Shown here piece by piece: positions 52,901 to 64,000 of a stretch of 64,000 bases of DNA (position 1 is the stretch's first letter; every line of letters starts with the position of its first letter). The position numbers and the translations under genes are program-made. The DNA is from Apus apus (taxonomy: Eukaryota; Chordata; Aves; Apodiformes; Apodidae): the NCBI RefSeq assembly GCF_020740795.1, contig NC_067285.1:98787152-98851151 (forward strand), in the 5' to 3' direction. The notes under the pieces are model-generated. The model was not told the DNA's origin. It saw only the letters and a list, made by a program, of their open reading frames with translations, and did not search any database.

Positions 52901-53099
52901 TTATTGGGTATTGTGACTGTCTTGACTCAATCGAGCTGCAAACTCCACTAGGGTTCTCGTAGGCCGCCCTGCCATGCCTTTTCGAAGATAGGGCACCTCA
53001 TCCTTGTTAGACATCACACCAGCTATATCTAAATGAGCCCAGTGAGAGGCAGTCACAAATTCTTTCAGGAATGCAGCAGCTGTGCATGCTCCTCCAGAT
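52901..53099 (-). CDS. LAP3: LAP3 terminal exon
   Basis: 199 nt including the stop (complement of 52901-52903). Encodes [14 protein letters not shown] through [19 protein letters not shown] and ends SQDSHNTQ. Confidence 0.97.
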
Positions 53100-56000
53100 C
53101 TGTGGGGAACAGATGAAGTGTATTGTTTCCAAAGCAACACCAACAGCACAAACATGAAGCGAATACGCTGAAGGGGCACATGAAGGATATTGATGCATCT
53201 TACCTGCTGTACTTGCCAATGTTGCTAACATCTGCAAGAGGACAGTCTGTTACTTGTTTTGTGTAATGGTCAAAAAGAGGCATTCTCCAAACTCTGTCTC
53301 CTGTCAAAATGCTGGCCTGAAAAAGAAACACTGATAGTTTTTGCAAATTTTTCTCTTTCTTATTTTTTTTCCCCCCTTTTTTAAACTGCATTCCCAAGCC
53401 CCTGTACTAGGCATGGTTAGCTTTGTTTAGCTTTGATTAGTCTAAAAATCTTCAGTGCTATATACTATCAGGTATTTGGAGACACACTGCCAAACAAAAC
53501 AGTGAATCCTACTTTTTAGGTACTTTAGTGTCAGTCAAAAGGCAAAAATCTAAACACTGGGTTTATTTTCAGTTTCCATTTTCCTCCCTGGCAGAGGCTT
53601 CCTTTACCCATCACACTCCAGCCAATCACAAGGACTGAATTTCTGTCTCAATGTTGTTTGGCAAGATCAATTACCTTTTTAACATGAACTAATTACTGTC
53701 AGTGCTCCAGAGCTTATGCATATACAGTAAATGACCAGAAAATGCAGATCTTTAAGATGATACGGATGCTATTTGCTGTATGATACTAAACGTCACTGAA
53801 GAGCTAGCAATTAATATTCAAATTAATTATTTTCAATTAAATACAAAATTTAATAACATACCATTTGGATTTGCATAAAGACTTTGAGTAATGCGCTAAC
53901 TTTTCAATAACAGCTATTACTGAGTTATGATTATTTAATAATAATGCAGATGGCCTACTTCATAAAGGTGAGTCCAAAGCCAAGATGAGTTTGTGAACAC
54001 TCCAGTTGCCGCAGACCCCAACGCAACATCCATGGCACCTACAGAAACATACTTACAACATCATACAACAAAGGTAAAGGTGGACCTGAGCTATTCTGCA
54101 TCCTAATTCCTCACAGAACTTTTCATTTTTTATTCCCATTATCAGTAATTTATAAAGTCTGCAAAACCTAAAGTTTTTAATACAATTGCATTTTTAATAG
54201 TTTAAATGTTGTTAAACCTTTACATCATCTAATAGGACAAGAATTCATAAAAAATATATTCTGTATCATGAAACTAGATTTTATGTTTTCAGCTTGATGT
54301 TTCTTAGCAATATGTCTAATATTAAACATAGTAATGTGTCTTCTCAAAAAAAAGACAACACTAAATTTTATTGTTTCCATACAGAAAATATGAATGGACT
54401 TTTTTCAATTTATATACCTCTACAATTTTTGAGCTGATACTTTCCCTCTCGGGAATTTCACTTGCATAGATTTTTGCACAGCATACATGAATTTAAATGA
54501 AAATAATCCTTATCAAAACACTAAACCATACCTAAACCAGAGGTATTACGTGCATAGTTATTTATTTGATGCCACAGAACTGCCTCTCTAATACCAACAC
54601 TAAAATCTCAATGAGATTTAAAAAAAGAAGACAAGTAGTAGTTTAACAAAATGTTACATCAAGTAAGTTTCTCCTGCAGCTTTCCTCCTTCCTCCTTGGT
54701 GCCCAAGGAGCCTAAACACAGAATAATCTCCAGTGGGAGTAAACTCCTTATTCTATCATGCCCTTTATATGGGAATACTTTTATACAAGCCAATGATCTT
54801 AAAATCAGCTTCCCTTCTGTCTATTGAAATTTTCCATGGCATTTGAACTGGTAAAACTCATGGAACACAATTTAAAGCACTAGTAGAGTATATATAGAGA
54901 GATAATTACTTTGTTTAGCGTACTAATTAAGCAACACAGTGGACTCCTTTCTGAACTACTCTTCCATGTTTGCCCTCATTTCAGCTACAGTCACTTCACC
55001 CACGACAACTTGTAACTGCAGTTCATGAGATGCAGCCACAATGCTGTTTTTTAATTTTAAATTATAACCTCACTCATATACAACTGTAGAGATAAAACCA
55101 TTAAAGCACATTTTATTATGCCTGGAAGTATGCAAACTGAACATAAGAGATACTTCAGTCAAATTAATTATTGGGAAGATGATAATGACTCTCCTATTCC
55201 ATTTTCTAGAATCATGGAGACCTGAGCTACCTCACATAATGGAAGGACGGGTGCTGGCTAGGTCAGACAGAGCTCAGGCACTCAGGAAGCTGTTCACAAA
55301 GAAGCTATTTTGGCTCCAGCATGGTGACTGCCATGTGGAGCTGGCAGGATTCTTCCACAACCATGCCAGTATCTCTGCATCACAGAGCCCCTGGAGCTGG
55401 GGGTCTTAACTCAGACGTGGAAGCACTGGGAAACACTGCACAGAAACATCAGTGTCTGTGTAGGTTTTCTTGTTATTCTTAGTTCCGGCTCAGCTGGGCT
55501 GACCCAACTTAATCTAGATTGCTGAGTGTGTACCCTGCACACCTAGAGACATGGTACAGCAGTACAAGTTGTTAGAGCATTAACTGTGCTACCTGTTGTC
55601 CTACAATATGTAAAATCATCTCAATTGCTTTCAAATTCAGGCTGGCTTTATATACATTGTTCAACTGATTCACAGCCCAGTTAATGACAGTGACAAAGAA
55701 CTGACTTGCTAAATGAGCAAGGAATGGAGACTGCTTACCTGTTAATGTTGCAGCATTCACAATAGCTCTTGCATTAAAACTGTGGGCGTAACACAGAGCA
55801 TCAGCTAGCAGCAGTCTTCCTTCTGCATCTGTGTTATCTACCTTCAGGTGAAAAATTAGTGAAAACAGATCAACTACAGAAAACATCCCTTTCACTGACT
55901 TTTTTCTTACATACTAACTTAAATAGCTGTTAGATTGTGAATGCACTGTTGCAGGCCCCAGGAACTTCAGGTCATAAAAATTTACCCAAAATAAACTTAA

Positions 56001-59000
56001 AAAAAAAAAAAAAGAAGAAAAAATATAGTATTGATATGCAGTTATGTTTATAAAATAAAAGCACAGATGTAGCTGAGGTAAAGTCCTCTTTCAGCACTGC
56101 AACCTACTCTGCACACTGGGCCTCTGTGCTGCTGGCTCCTCAGAAGAGCCTGGAGGTGCCCCAGTGGAGTGCAGGGGGCTGGTTGCCATTCCCAGCAAAG
56201 CCCCAGGAATCCCAGGGGCTATTTCTGAGCAAGCAGAGGAAACTGCAAAGGAGAGGGTACCACAAAGAACACAGATGCATGGCTGGAAACTGCTTTCTCT
56301 GTGGATCTTGAAACTTCATCACTCTAAAATGTAAAATAAATAGCCCTTTTGCTCCTTTCCCCTTTCAGGGAAAATTAATGATTAATTCTGCAAGACTAAC
56401 TGCATGATGTGCTCTGAGCTACTAGTACTTTCTTGCAAATTTCTTCATGGTGGGGGAATATGTGCCCAGCCTTTTCCCTCAAAACAGAAGGTGGCTGAAC
56501 TCAGTTTTGGGAGAAGCACCTCAAGGAACTGGAAGGTTCAGCAAGTCAGAGGTGGTAGAATCACAGAAATCCAGATATTGATGAAGCCATATACTTCTAA
56601 ATTAAATCAGTGGTCTACAGCACAATTACTTTCAGTACCATTTAATCTACAAGTTTAGTATGGAACAGTTTGGATTCAATACAAAATATGAATTTTGAGT
56701 AGGGATTTGGCAAGCTCCTTTGAACCAACAGCCCCTTTGAGTTCTGATTGTGCAGAGCAGCTTGGCAGTAAAGACCTTGGTTATGCCAGCAGGAAACGGA
56801 TACTCTTAGGTCTTACTCCAGATAGTACAGAAGAGTCCTGAAGGGTCTGCAGGGAGCAACTGATATGTTATTCATTCTGACTGAGAACCTTTTTTTATAA
56901 GCATTTTACCAATCTCTTGTGCTCAAACAAGATTTTCTGCCATGTTCAGTAAATGACCATACTTTTTCAGCTTTTTCTTAGCAATTTATAAAACATGTCT
57001 AATCTCTAAGATTGATATTTATATTTGAAAGAATCATATGATAGCAGTGTCTAATTAATAACATGCTTCTTACATTTTTAAAAAAGTACATTTGTACTGC
57101 TGTGATTGCAGTAATATAACTTGATTGATTAAACCAATTTACCAACAGTAGTAAAAATCCAAGTTTCACAAGCATACCTGTATTGTTTTTCCATTCTTGG
57201 CTCTAACTACATCTCCAGGCTTGTTTGCCTTACCACTGGGCATGTTTTCACAGAGGGGTGCCAAGCCTTAGAGAGAAAAGGAAAAATGCAATACTAGTTT
57301 CTTTCTCAGAAAAGGTGCAGAAAATCCCAAGCACCTCCTTGAGAAAACAGTGCTATTCTCATTTTGAATTTATGCTCAAAATCAAAATTTTCCTGGTTCT
57401 CTACTCACTGGAAATAAATATTGTGCAATGTCAAGAGGGGTCCAAGGACTCGCCATAGGAATCCAACCATAAAAAAAGCAAATGGAGATGAGCAAAAAAA
57501 AGTGTAATTGTCAAAACTCCAGCTATAAATGGGATAAGGGGATGAAAGGCATTCCACCATTCCGAGGGAAAAACCTGCTTCTAGCACAAGGAATAAGCAA
57601 ATTGTGGACCACCACTCTTCAGGGGGAATCACGTACACAGCCTTTTGCTCCACTCCTTTAGCCCTTCCCATCACGTACTTCTAAGTGAGGAACGTGAGGA
57701 TGTGTGTTTCGCTGCCCTCTACTGGTTGAAGCATAAAAGTGACGAAAATATTAGTTTCCTGCAAGTCGAGGCTCTCAAACATAGAACTTATCCTAGAGTG
57801 GATCACATAACATCAGCAACTCCTTTTTGCCACGGTTCCTGAATCAGCTCATTTAATTTTAGCTGTGCAACATTTTTGCAGAAATATATAAGCATTTCTC
57901 ATACTTAAAACCAGTATCAGCAGACTGGAGTTTTTGTTTATTTGTTTTAGATTTCTTGAGATGTTCACCTAAGAAAAGAAAAGCTGATCCCTCTTCCTGT
58001 TCAGCTGTGGCAAACCCTCATGGAGGTAGCTCAGCTAGCTCCTTTTCATTTTTAATTGCTTTTACAGATATCCACATTCCTTCCTGTAACGAAGGATCAG
58101 GAATTCTGAAAAAGTTGTTGCAAGTAAGTTTACTGATAATCACTGCTGACCTAAGATCTAAAAATCATGCCTTCAAAATTTTAATTCAGTGTTGAAATAT
58201 TTTATTCAAGCAAAACTAGTATTTTTTTATAAGCAACTGAAAATGGAAGAGAAGCTGAGATAATTAAGTCTGCAAGAGTCCATGGCTTTTCTGTAAGATT
58301 GTTACCACTGCTGATACTAGAAAATGACTTTGTCAACAAGAGATCTTGTAAAATTAAGATTTGGGGATTATTACACAAACATACTTACCAATTATGTTTA
58401 GAGGTAGATTTAAAGCTGCTGCTGTCACAATGGCTGAACAGATAGTTGCTGCTCCTCCCATGTCTGCCCTCATCGCATCCATGCCCGATGACGGCTTCAG
58501 TGAAATGCCACCACTGGGACAAACAGAACAAGTATCATCCAACATGTAGGAGTTTGAAGTGGCAAGCATTGCTAATATTCTGTCCATCAGTCTGTTTTAG
58601 CACCAGGTATTAGTAAATGTGTTTTCAAATATTCCCTCAACGCCCTAACAAGCATAAGGAAACCAAGGCATGTGGGTCTTCCTTTCAGATCAAGTATATC
58701 CCTAAATTATCTCCTCATAATTAGGATGCCATAAAAATCTAGGTAATCTGCAGCAGACTAACTCAATGGTCTTCATAATAGCAAAAGAGCACAAAAAAAG
58801 AACAAAACAGGAGCCTTGGTAAAATCAGCACATGGAAGGGGAACAGACTGATCAATTCTTCAGTAGTTAGGTGACATGAGTAGCAGTTACAAGGAACTGC
58901 TGCAAAGAACAAACTACTCTTTCCTCATGCATGACCTAAATGTCCAGTGACATACTGCAATTATAAATATTTAAATGCTTTATCCTGAGGTTTGCTCAGG

Positions 59001-62000
59001 CTGATAAAAATAAAAAATAGCAAGTTGTTTGGGTTTTTCCTCCTGAATTTCCCTTTTCGCCTTAGAAGACAACAGCGTATCAATTTCCATTTTGTCCAAC
59101 CACTCAGGCTTGTCTTCTCCCCAGAAAAGGCAGCACAGTCTACTATAGAGGGAAAGTTCACTGGAATGACCCTGAAAGATAAGCTGAGCAAAGGAAACAC
59201 ATCTCCCCATTGAACATGAATAGCAGGAAGGCATTTTACCCCCTTAGTCATTAAAATATTAGTATACAAACCTGTCAAATGTAACTCCTTTTCCTACAAA
59301 TACCAATGGGGAGTCATTTGTATTAGCACCACCTGAATAGTGAATCTCCAGAAAGATGGGAGGTTCAGCTGAACCCTTAGCTACACTCAGGAATGCTCCC
59401 ATCTGTTGTGTTGCTATCCAAGACTCTGGTCTGGAACAGAAAAAAAATTAAATTGTTTTGGCTTTTTTTTTTTTGTATTTGCACTCTTTGACTTATGCGA
59501 CTTTGTTAGTTTTTAAGAGATCACAATTCTTGAAAGTTTGTATACAAACAAAAATTCAATTTTAGTTAATTATTTTGGAAACTGTAATTTAAATCCAACC
59601 ATTATTACCTTTTTTTTGTGAAACAGAAAAATAGTGCCTCAAAGGTGCTGTTCAGTTTTCGTTTTGCCTTGTTTAAAAAATAACAACCACTCTGCATTTT
59701 CTGCATCAGGATTGTTAAACTTTCATCATCAGGCGGTACTCTCTGAAGGCACATGGAGTAACAATATTGCAGCAGGTTACTGTTTAGCTGTCTGTTATGT
59801 TGGTTAACTATAGTTGATTTCCCTCAGTCTCTTGCTCTTCAACAAAACAGCCTCCAACATTTGCACTACCAGTTAGCCCATTTACACTTAAGTGCAGTAA
59901 CTAGAAATGCTGAGGCAAAGTCAACTGCAAGGGCTTTCATGACTCCAATTAACATTTTTAGAAGTTAAAAAAAAAAAAGCCCCAACAATAACAGGAATAA
60001 ATAAGGAATATTTAATTACCACATCCAAGCAAAAAAACTAAAGTATGTATAAAACCCACTTGGGAAGAAAACAAAGAGTATTAGAAAAAAGATACCTGGT
60101 CTTTGTCCTGTATTCAGAGACTTCATCAGGCTTTCTCTTTCACAGCACATGTGTCAATTAAGCAGTAATTGTCTGCATGGCTAATTGACAATTAATGGTT
60201 TTACCATATCACAGCATCTTGTCTACTCTGCTAACTAGAAGCTCACCTAATATTGAGAGTAGCCTGCAGTCTGGGCCTCTCTCATACCTTTCTGCCAAAC
60301 GCTTCCCCAGCTTTTGTCTTTGCAGAGGCAAAACGAGTGTGAAAATGAGAGCACACTGCATACTTGAATAGCCTGGAAGATATCTTATCCTACAGAGGAA
60401 TCATTTAAATGGAACTTACCTTACATGGACCTTCACATTGCTGAAACTTCTGAGCTTCTGTTCCATATGTTCGGCAAATTTGGATGGAGTTACATAATTA
60501 GCTGGAGCCTCCATAAGGTACCGAGCGAGGTTCTGACCCTCAGCGTAGATTACACCTTTTTGCCAGGCTTCATTTTCAGCACTAAACAACACCATACAAT
60601 AATCAGGATCATAAACATTTGCAAAAGTAAGATGATGTCAGCATCCATCTGTTCTCTCCTGTTTGAAAATGCAGGATCATTAATTTGGGGCAATTTAAAA
60701 TGTCATAGTAATCTTACTACGAGGAATTTAGGATACTATCCAAGGTACATCTAGTCTAGTAGCTCATCTCTGGTTCTAGTCAGTTCCAAATGCTTCACAG
60801 AAAGCTAAAAGAATCCTAGAGCAGACAAATGTAGAATTATCTGTCTAATACATTAGGTCTTGTCCTAATCCTTACTAGTCAGAGATTGGCTTAAATCCTT
60901 AAGCACAAGGTTTAATATCCTTTCAAAATTCATAATCGCATTAATTATAACAGCCCTGGAAGTTTTTATTTACCATATAAAGCCTCCAATTATCTGTTTC
61001 ACTACTGAAATATGATTATGTGATAAGAGTGGTATTTGGATCTCATTTCACAGTGCACTCAAGACATTTCACTAATGAATGACAGAGCAAACGTTTATAA
61101 AGAGCTGCCTGCATAGGAGATGGGGAAGCCTCTCTGGGTACTCTGCAACATGACTGGTACAAAACCTTTGATTTTACTGAGACAGAACCAAAAGGCTTAC
61201 TTGCTTTAAAACACATGACAAAGCAGGGCATTAAGCTAGATTCCACCTCTAAGAGCAGCACAGTGAAGAAGGAATCCAGAAGGAGTATTGAATCATTGTC
61301 TGGATATAGAGGAATGGAATTAAGAAGCCAAATCTCAGCTGACACTGAAATTGGCCAGAAGTATGAAAAACTACAAGAGGACTTCAACGGACACATGGAT
61401 CAGGAAAAGGAAGAACAGGAATACTACTGTCCCATTGCTAAATGGGGCAGGCAATCTAGCAAACACCGAGAAGACTGAAGTTCTCAATGCCTGCTTTGCA
61501 TCAGTCTTAATTATTAAGATCTGCTTCCAGATTCATCAGTTCTTTGTGCTTAGTAACTGAGTTTGGGAAAGGAACATACTAGCCATAGCAGATTAGAAGG
61601 ACTGTTTAAGGAAGCCAGATATGCACGAGGTCCTAGGTTAGCAGTCAGTGTGTATCTGAAGGTGCCAAGGGAGCTGGCTGGCACAATTAATTGGAAAATG
61701 ACAAGTCCTCATCTTTAAGAATGGCAAAGAGAATATAGGGAACTACAAACCATTTATTGTAGGCTTAATCGCCTAAAATTTCATTGAGAAAGTCACCTTG
61801 GAAACCATTTCCAGGTACCTGAAGAACAAAGATGGTCACTGGGAACAACCATTATAGATTTGGGATAAATCATGCCTGACCAACTCAACTGACTTTTATG
61901 ATGAGACAGTTGGCACAGAGGACCACAGTGGATATAATTTCTCTTGGCTTTAGCAAGGTTTTAATGTAGAATCCTTGCAGACAAATTGAGAAAACATGAA

Positions 62001-63201
62001 CTGGAGGGGTAGACTACAAAATGGGTGAAAAACTGTAAGAGTTGTTTGGCTCAGAAGATAGCAGACAACAGTTGAACTACCTAGCTGGCAGGTAAGAGTT
62101 GCAAGCTAGACAAGTTGCAGCTAGACTAGATGACCTACAAAGGTCCTTTCCAGCCTAAATGATTATATACAAAAACTACTTCCAGTGTCATAAGTGGTCA
62201 TAGGACCATCTATGTTTTCAGGAAATCTTTATTTAGTATAATCAGCTCCCAAACCTATCTGCTGTGCTACAAAATGGGAAGTGTTGCATGTAGCTTATAA
62301 AAACATGCTTCAATTGAGAGGTTTTTATTTTATTTCACTAACTTCCTTATAAGGAAAGACTTGTTCCTGTACAAAGTACATATGGGAAATGCCTCTCCAC
62401 GTGACAGAATATTCTATATGGGAGATCCTGAGTCCCCTCTGATAGAGTAAAAGGGGATTAATAAAGCTTTGTTCTGGAACCAAAAGCTCTGATATTACTT
62501 TCTGCTTTCAAGTAACAGTGATATTTATTTAGAAGCCAGAAGCACCCAAGCTTCTCTTCTTGCATTATTCTGAATGAAAATATAACAAGTGAACTATGCA
62601 AAGCATATCCATCATGGCATGGTCTGATGTCAATTAACATTTCCTGATTATCAAAAGGATTTATGCATTTATGAAGTTTGAAATACCTCTGCTCCACAAT
62701 TTTGGCATGCAGTATCAACAAAAATCCTTTCACATCACAACCATGCTTCAAGTGATGTTTTTTACTCCTATTTTTATTCTGAGCCTTCTTTTCTATGAGG
62801 CAGCATTTATTTACCTTTAACCTCAGAACATGGCATACTAACAGAACATATAGTGCAAACACTATAAATGCACTTGAGATGTAAAATACTACAGGAAATT
62901 CAAAGGAATAAGCAGAGTTAAGAGGGATACTACTGCTAGCCTTGTTCTCCCAGTTTTGTTTTTCCCATGCACAAGCATGCAGTTTTATAAATAAGGAAAC
63001 ACACAGATAAATAAACAGGCCAGCTTTCATTTTGCCATCACCTTCCATGAAGCTGAGGAGTAACTACAGGTTTCTTTTTTTGCTTCAGCTCATTATATTC
63101 ATGCAATCCAAGGACAGCACCTTCTGCAGCTGCTTGAGCATCTCCACAGCAGTCTACTTCAACACAAGGCATCTCCAGATCTTGGATCTGTCTACAACCA
63201 A
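52901..63201 (-). CDS. LAP3: Cytosol aminopeptidase (leucine aminopeptidase 3), 3' part
   Basis: Nine exons on the minus strand (63042-63201, 60420-60581, 59272-59430, 58389-58513, 57178-57266, 55739-55841, 53959-54038, 53204-53316, 52901-53099), about 396 codons. They correspond to the last nine of the thirteen human exons; the upstream exons lie beyond the right edge. LAP3 is an M17 metallopeptidase, a hexamer with two metal ions per site, that removes N-terminal residues from peptides in the cytosol and cleaves Cys-Gly in glutathione turnover. All catalytic motifs are present: [11 protein letters not shown] (metal-binding Lys and Asp), GGISLK (catalytic Lys), RADMGG (metal Asp) and NTDAEGR (metal Asp and Glu, catalytic Arg). 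Junction phases all match and all introns are GT-AG. Nothing suggests loss of function. The 3' end has a polyadenylation signal overlapping the stop codon. Confidence 0.97.
53204..53316 (-). CDS. LAP3: LAP3 exon
   Basis: 113 nt, phase 0 to 2. Encodes [20 protein letters not shown] through [10 protein letters not shown]. Confidence 0.97.
53959..54038 (-). CDS. LAP3: LAP3 exon
   Basis: 80 nt, phase 1 to 0. Encodes [20 protein letters not shown] then LWTHLYE; donor gtaggc. Confidence 0.95.
55739..55841 (-). CDS. LAP3: LAP3 exon with NTDAEGR signature
   Basis: 103 nt, phase 0 to 1. Encodes [20 protein letters not shown] then [22 protein letters not shown] is the M17 family signature. Confidence 0.97.
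57178..57266 (-). CDS. LAP3: LAP3 exon
   Basis: 89 nt, phase 1 to 0. Encodes [20 protein letters not shown] then RAKNGKTIQ, identical to human as recalled. Confidence 0.97.
58389..58513 (-). CDS. LAP3: LAP3 exon with catalytic Lys
   Basis: 125 nt, phase 2 to 1. Encodes [20 protein letters not shown] through [13 protein letters not shown] provides the catalytic Lys and RADMGG a metal Asp. Confidence 0.97.
59272..59430 (-). CDS. LAP3: LAP3 exon with metal-site Lys and Asp
   Basis: 159 nt, phase 2 to 2. Encodes [20 protein letters not shown] through [13 protein letters not shown]. The VGKG-TFD segment carries metal ligands. Confidence 0.96.
60420..60581 (-). CDS. LAP3: LAP3 exon
   Basis: 162 nt, phase 2 to 2. 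Encodes [20 protein letters not shown] through FSNVKVHV; the linker into the catalytic domain. Donor gtaagt. Confidence 0.95.
61230..62172 (+). mobile_element. Old, diverged CR1 LINE
   Basis: Forward-oriented remnant in a LAP3 intron. Recognisable pieces are a frame with [13 protein letters not shown] near 61480, a nucleotide stretch matching the CR1 segment 'AAATCATGCCTGACCAAC' near 61868, and a CTAGATGACC 3' word near 62128 with an AATGATTATAT end. Frames are thoroughly broken, so it is much older than the 34-35 kb copy. Confidence 0.8.
62458..63048 (-). other. Unexplained 196-codon ORF in LAP3 intron
   Basis: Starts at an ATG overlapping the donor of the LAP3 exon at 63042, in a different frame from LAP3, and runs through intron. 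The N-terminus [20 protein letters not shown] resembles a signal peptide. A second hydrophobic stretch ([20 protein letters not shown]) is followed by a basic segment. AT-rich introns often yield such hydrophobic frames, so chance is the default explanation. Confidence 0.2.
63042..63201 (-). CDS. LAP3: LAP3 exon (first in window)
   Basis: 160 nt. Encodes (V)[18 protein letters not shown] through [20 protein letters not shown] and [15 protein letters not shown]-terminal domain. Ends in phase 2, donor gtgatg. Confidence 0.95.
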
Positions 63202-64000
63202 CTGAAAAATACAGTGCAGAAATAGCAGGCTGAGTATTGCACAGAACTGCAAAACAGGTATCAGAGGTGATCAATTTCCTTTTTCAAGGAAAAAAATAAT
63301 TTTTACTCAAGATATCTAAATTTAAAAGTAAACCAGTTAAAAAGGACATAAATCATTAAAAATGCTAATGACCATATACTGACAAATGTCAACTGAAAAT
63401 ATCACTTGATTAATTGTAATGATTAAGACATTTCACAAGAATAAAAAGGAAAGTCCACGGCTGTTCTGATTCTGTTAAGCTCACTCTATATCAAAGAAAA
63501 GTTCTATCATTCTGGAGTGCTATAGGTTCTGTCTGTCTGCAGGTATCAGAAGTTTGTTGTAATTTAGTTTTCTGCTAAGAATATATGGCTGCTCTTTTCT
63601 GCAAATTAGTTTATACACTTTTATAAGCAAACAACCAAAAGTATGTATTCCATAAAATCTATTTTGTGCCCAAGTAATTTAACAACACTTTGGCAGCTAG
63701 TGAGACAACACTGGTTTGCACTTTGGATATAGAGCTGTCATACACATGTGACTGACCTTCAGTCTCAGATTATAAACTCTGCAGTGAGAACTCTTTTTAT
63801 TCTTGTTTTATACACACTTAGTTGCAACAGTTATCCTTAGGATAGAGAGGCCTCCTCTGCCTATGACAGATAACATACTGAATCATACTTCTGATGTTGT
63901 GAAAGATACCAGTTTTTAACACACTTATCTCAGTCGCAAACCAAGTGGCAAAAGTAAATATATGTGCATACTTCAGTACAGCATGAGCATAAAGTGAATT
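63202..64000. other. LAP3 intron, right edge
   Basis: AT-rich intron upstream of the first LAP3 exon in the window. No further LAP3 exon or other feature was recognised. Confidence 0.7.

Noticed and set aside
55572-55895. 107-codon minus-strand ORF
   Set aside because: It is the LAP3 NTDAEGR exon read through both splice sites; only 55739-55841 is coding.

Overview
The window is nuclear DNA of a bird. CR1 LINE fragments (20.9, 23.4-24.1, 29.4-29.8, 34.3-35.4 and 61.2-62.2 kb), short introns, two strong CpG-island promoters and the gene set all fit a bird; I cannot tell the order or species. Four vertebrate genes are present in the arrangement known from mammals (LAP3, MED28, FAM184B, NCAPG), shown here in reverse: NCAPG (-), FAM184B (+), MED28 (-), LAP3 (-). 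Assignments rest on reading exons with canonical splice sites and matching phases, and on recall of the human proteins; no database search was possible.

Layout. 1-2.2 kb: the first three coding exons of the condensin subunit NCAPG, running left out of the window from a CpG island at about 1.93-2.73 kb. The island carries a CDE/CHR-like cell-cycle module and a TCTCGCGAGA palindrome. 2.6-8.4 kb: no convincing protein-coding gene, but candidate exons of a divergent plus-strand transcript and a 350 bp purine microsatellite. 8.88-47.3 kb: FAM184B, a coiled-coil gene with eleven coding exons that join in frame to 727 codons. Its introns hold the CR1 copies, a 490 bp pyrimidine microsatellite, a possible solo LTR and at least two decayed exons. 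47.3-49.4 kb: the tail-to-tail gap between FAM184B and MED28. 49.6-51.8 kb: MED28, complete in four exons with a CpG-island promoter. 52.9-63.2 kb: the last nine coding exons of the leucine aminopeptidase LAP3; its 5' exons lie beyond the right edge.

The genes are housekeeping or proliferation genes with unrelated jobs: mitotic chromosome condensation, Mediator, cytosolic peptidase, and a coiled-coil protein of unknown function. They share position rather than a pathway. The most notable observation is erosion of FAM184B. Two positions between intact exons hold sequence still recognisable as mammalian FAM184B exons but carrying in-frame stops, while the retained exons have kept phases that allow clean skipping. 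Other points are a GC-AG intron in the same gene, a LAP3 stop codon lying inside an AATAAA signal, and a few unexplained long intronic ORFs.
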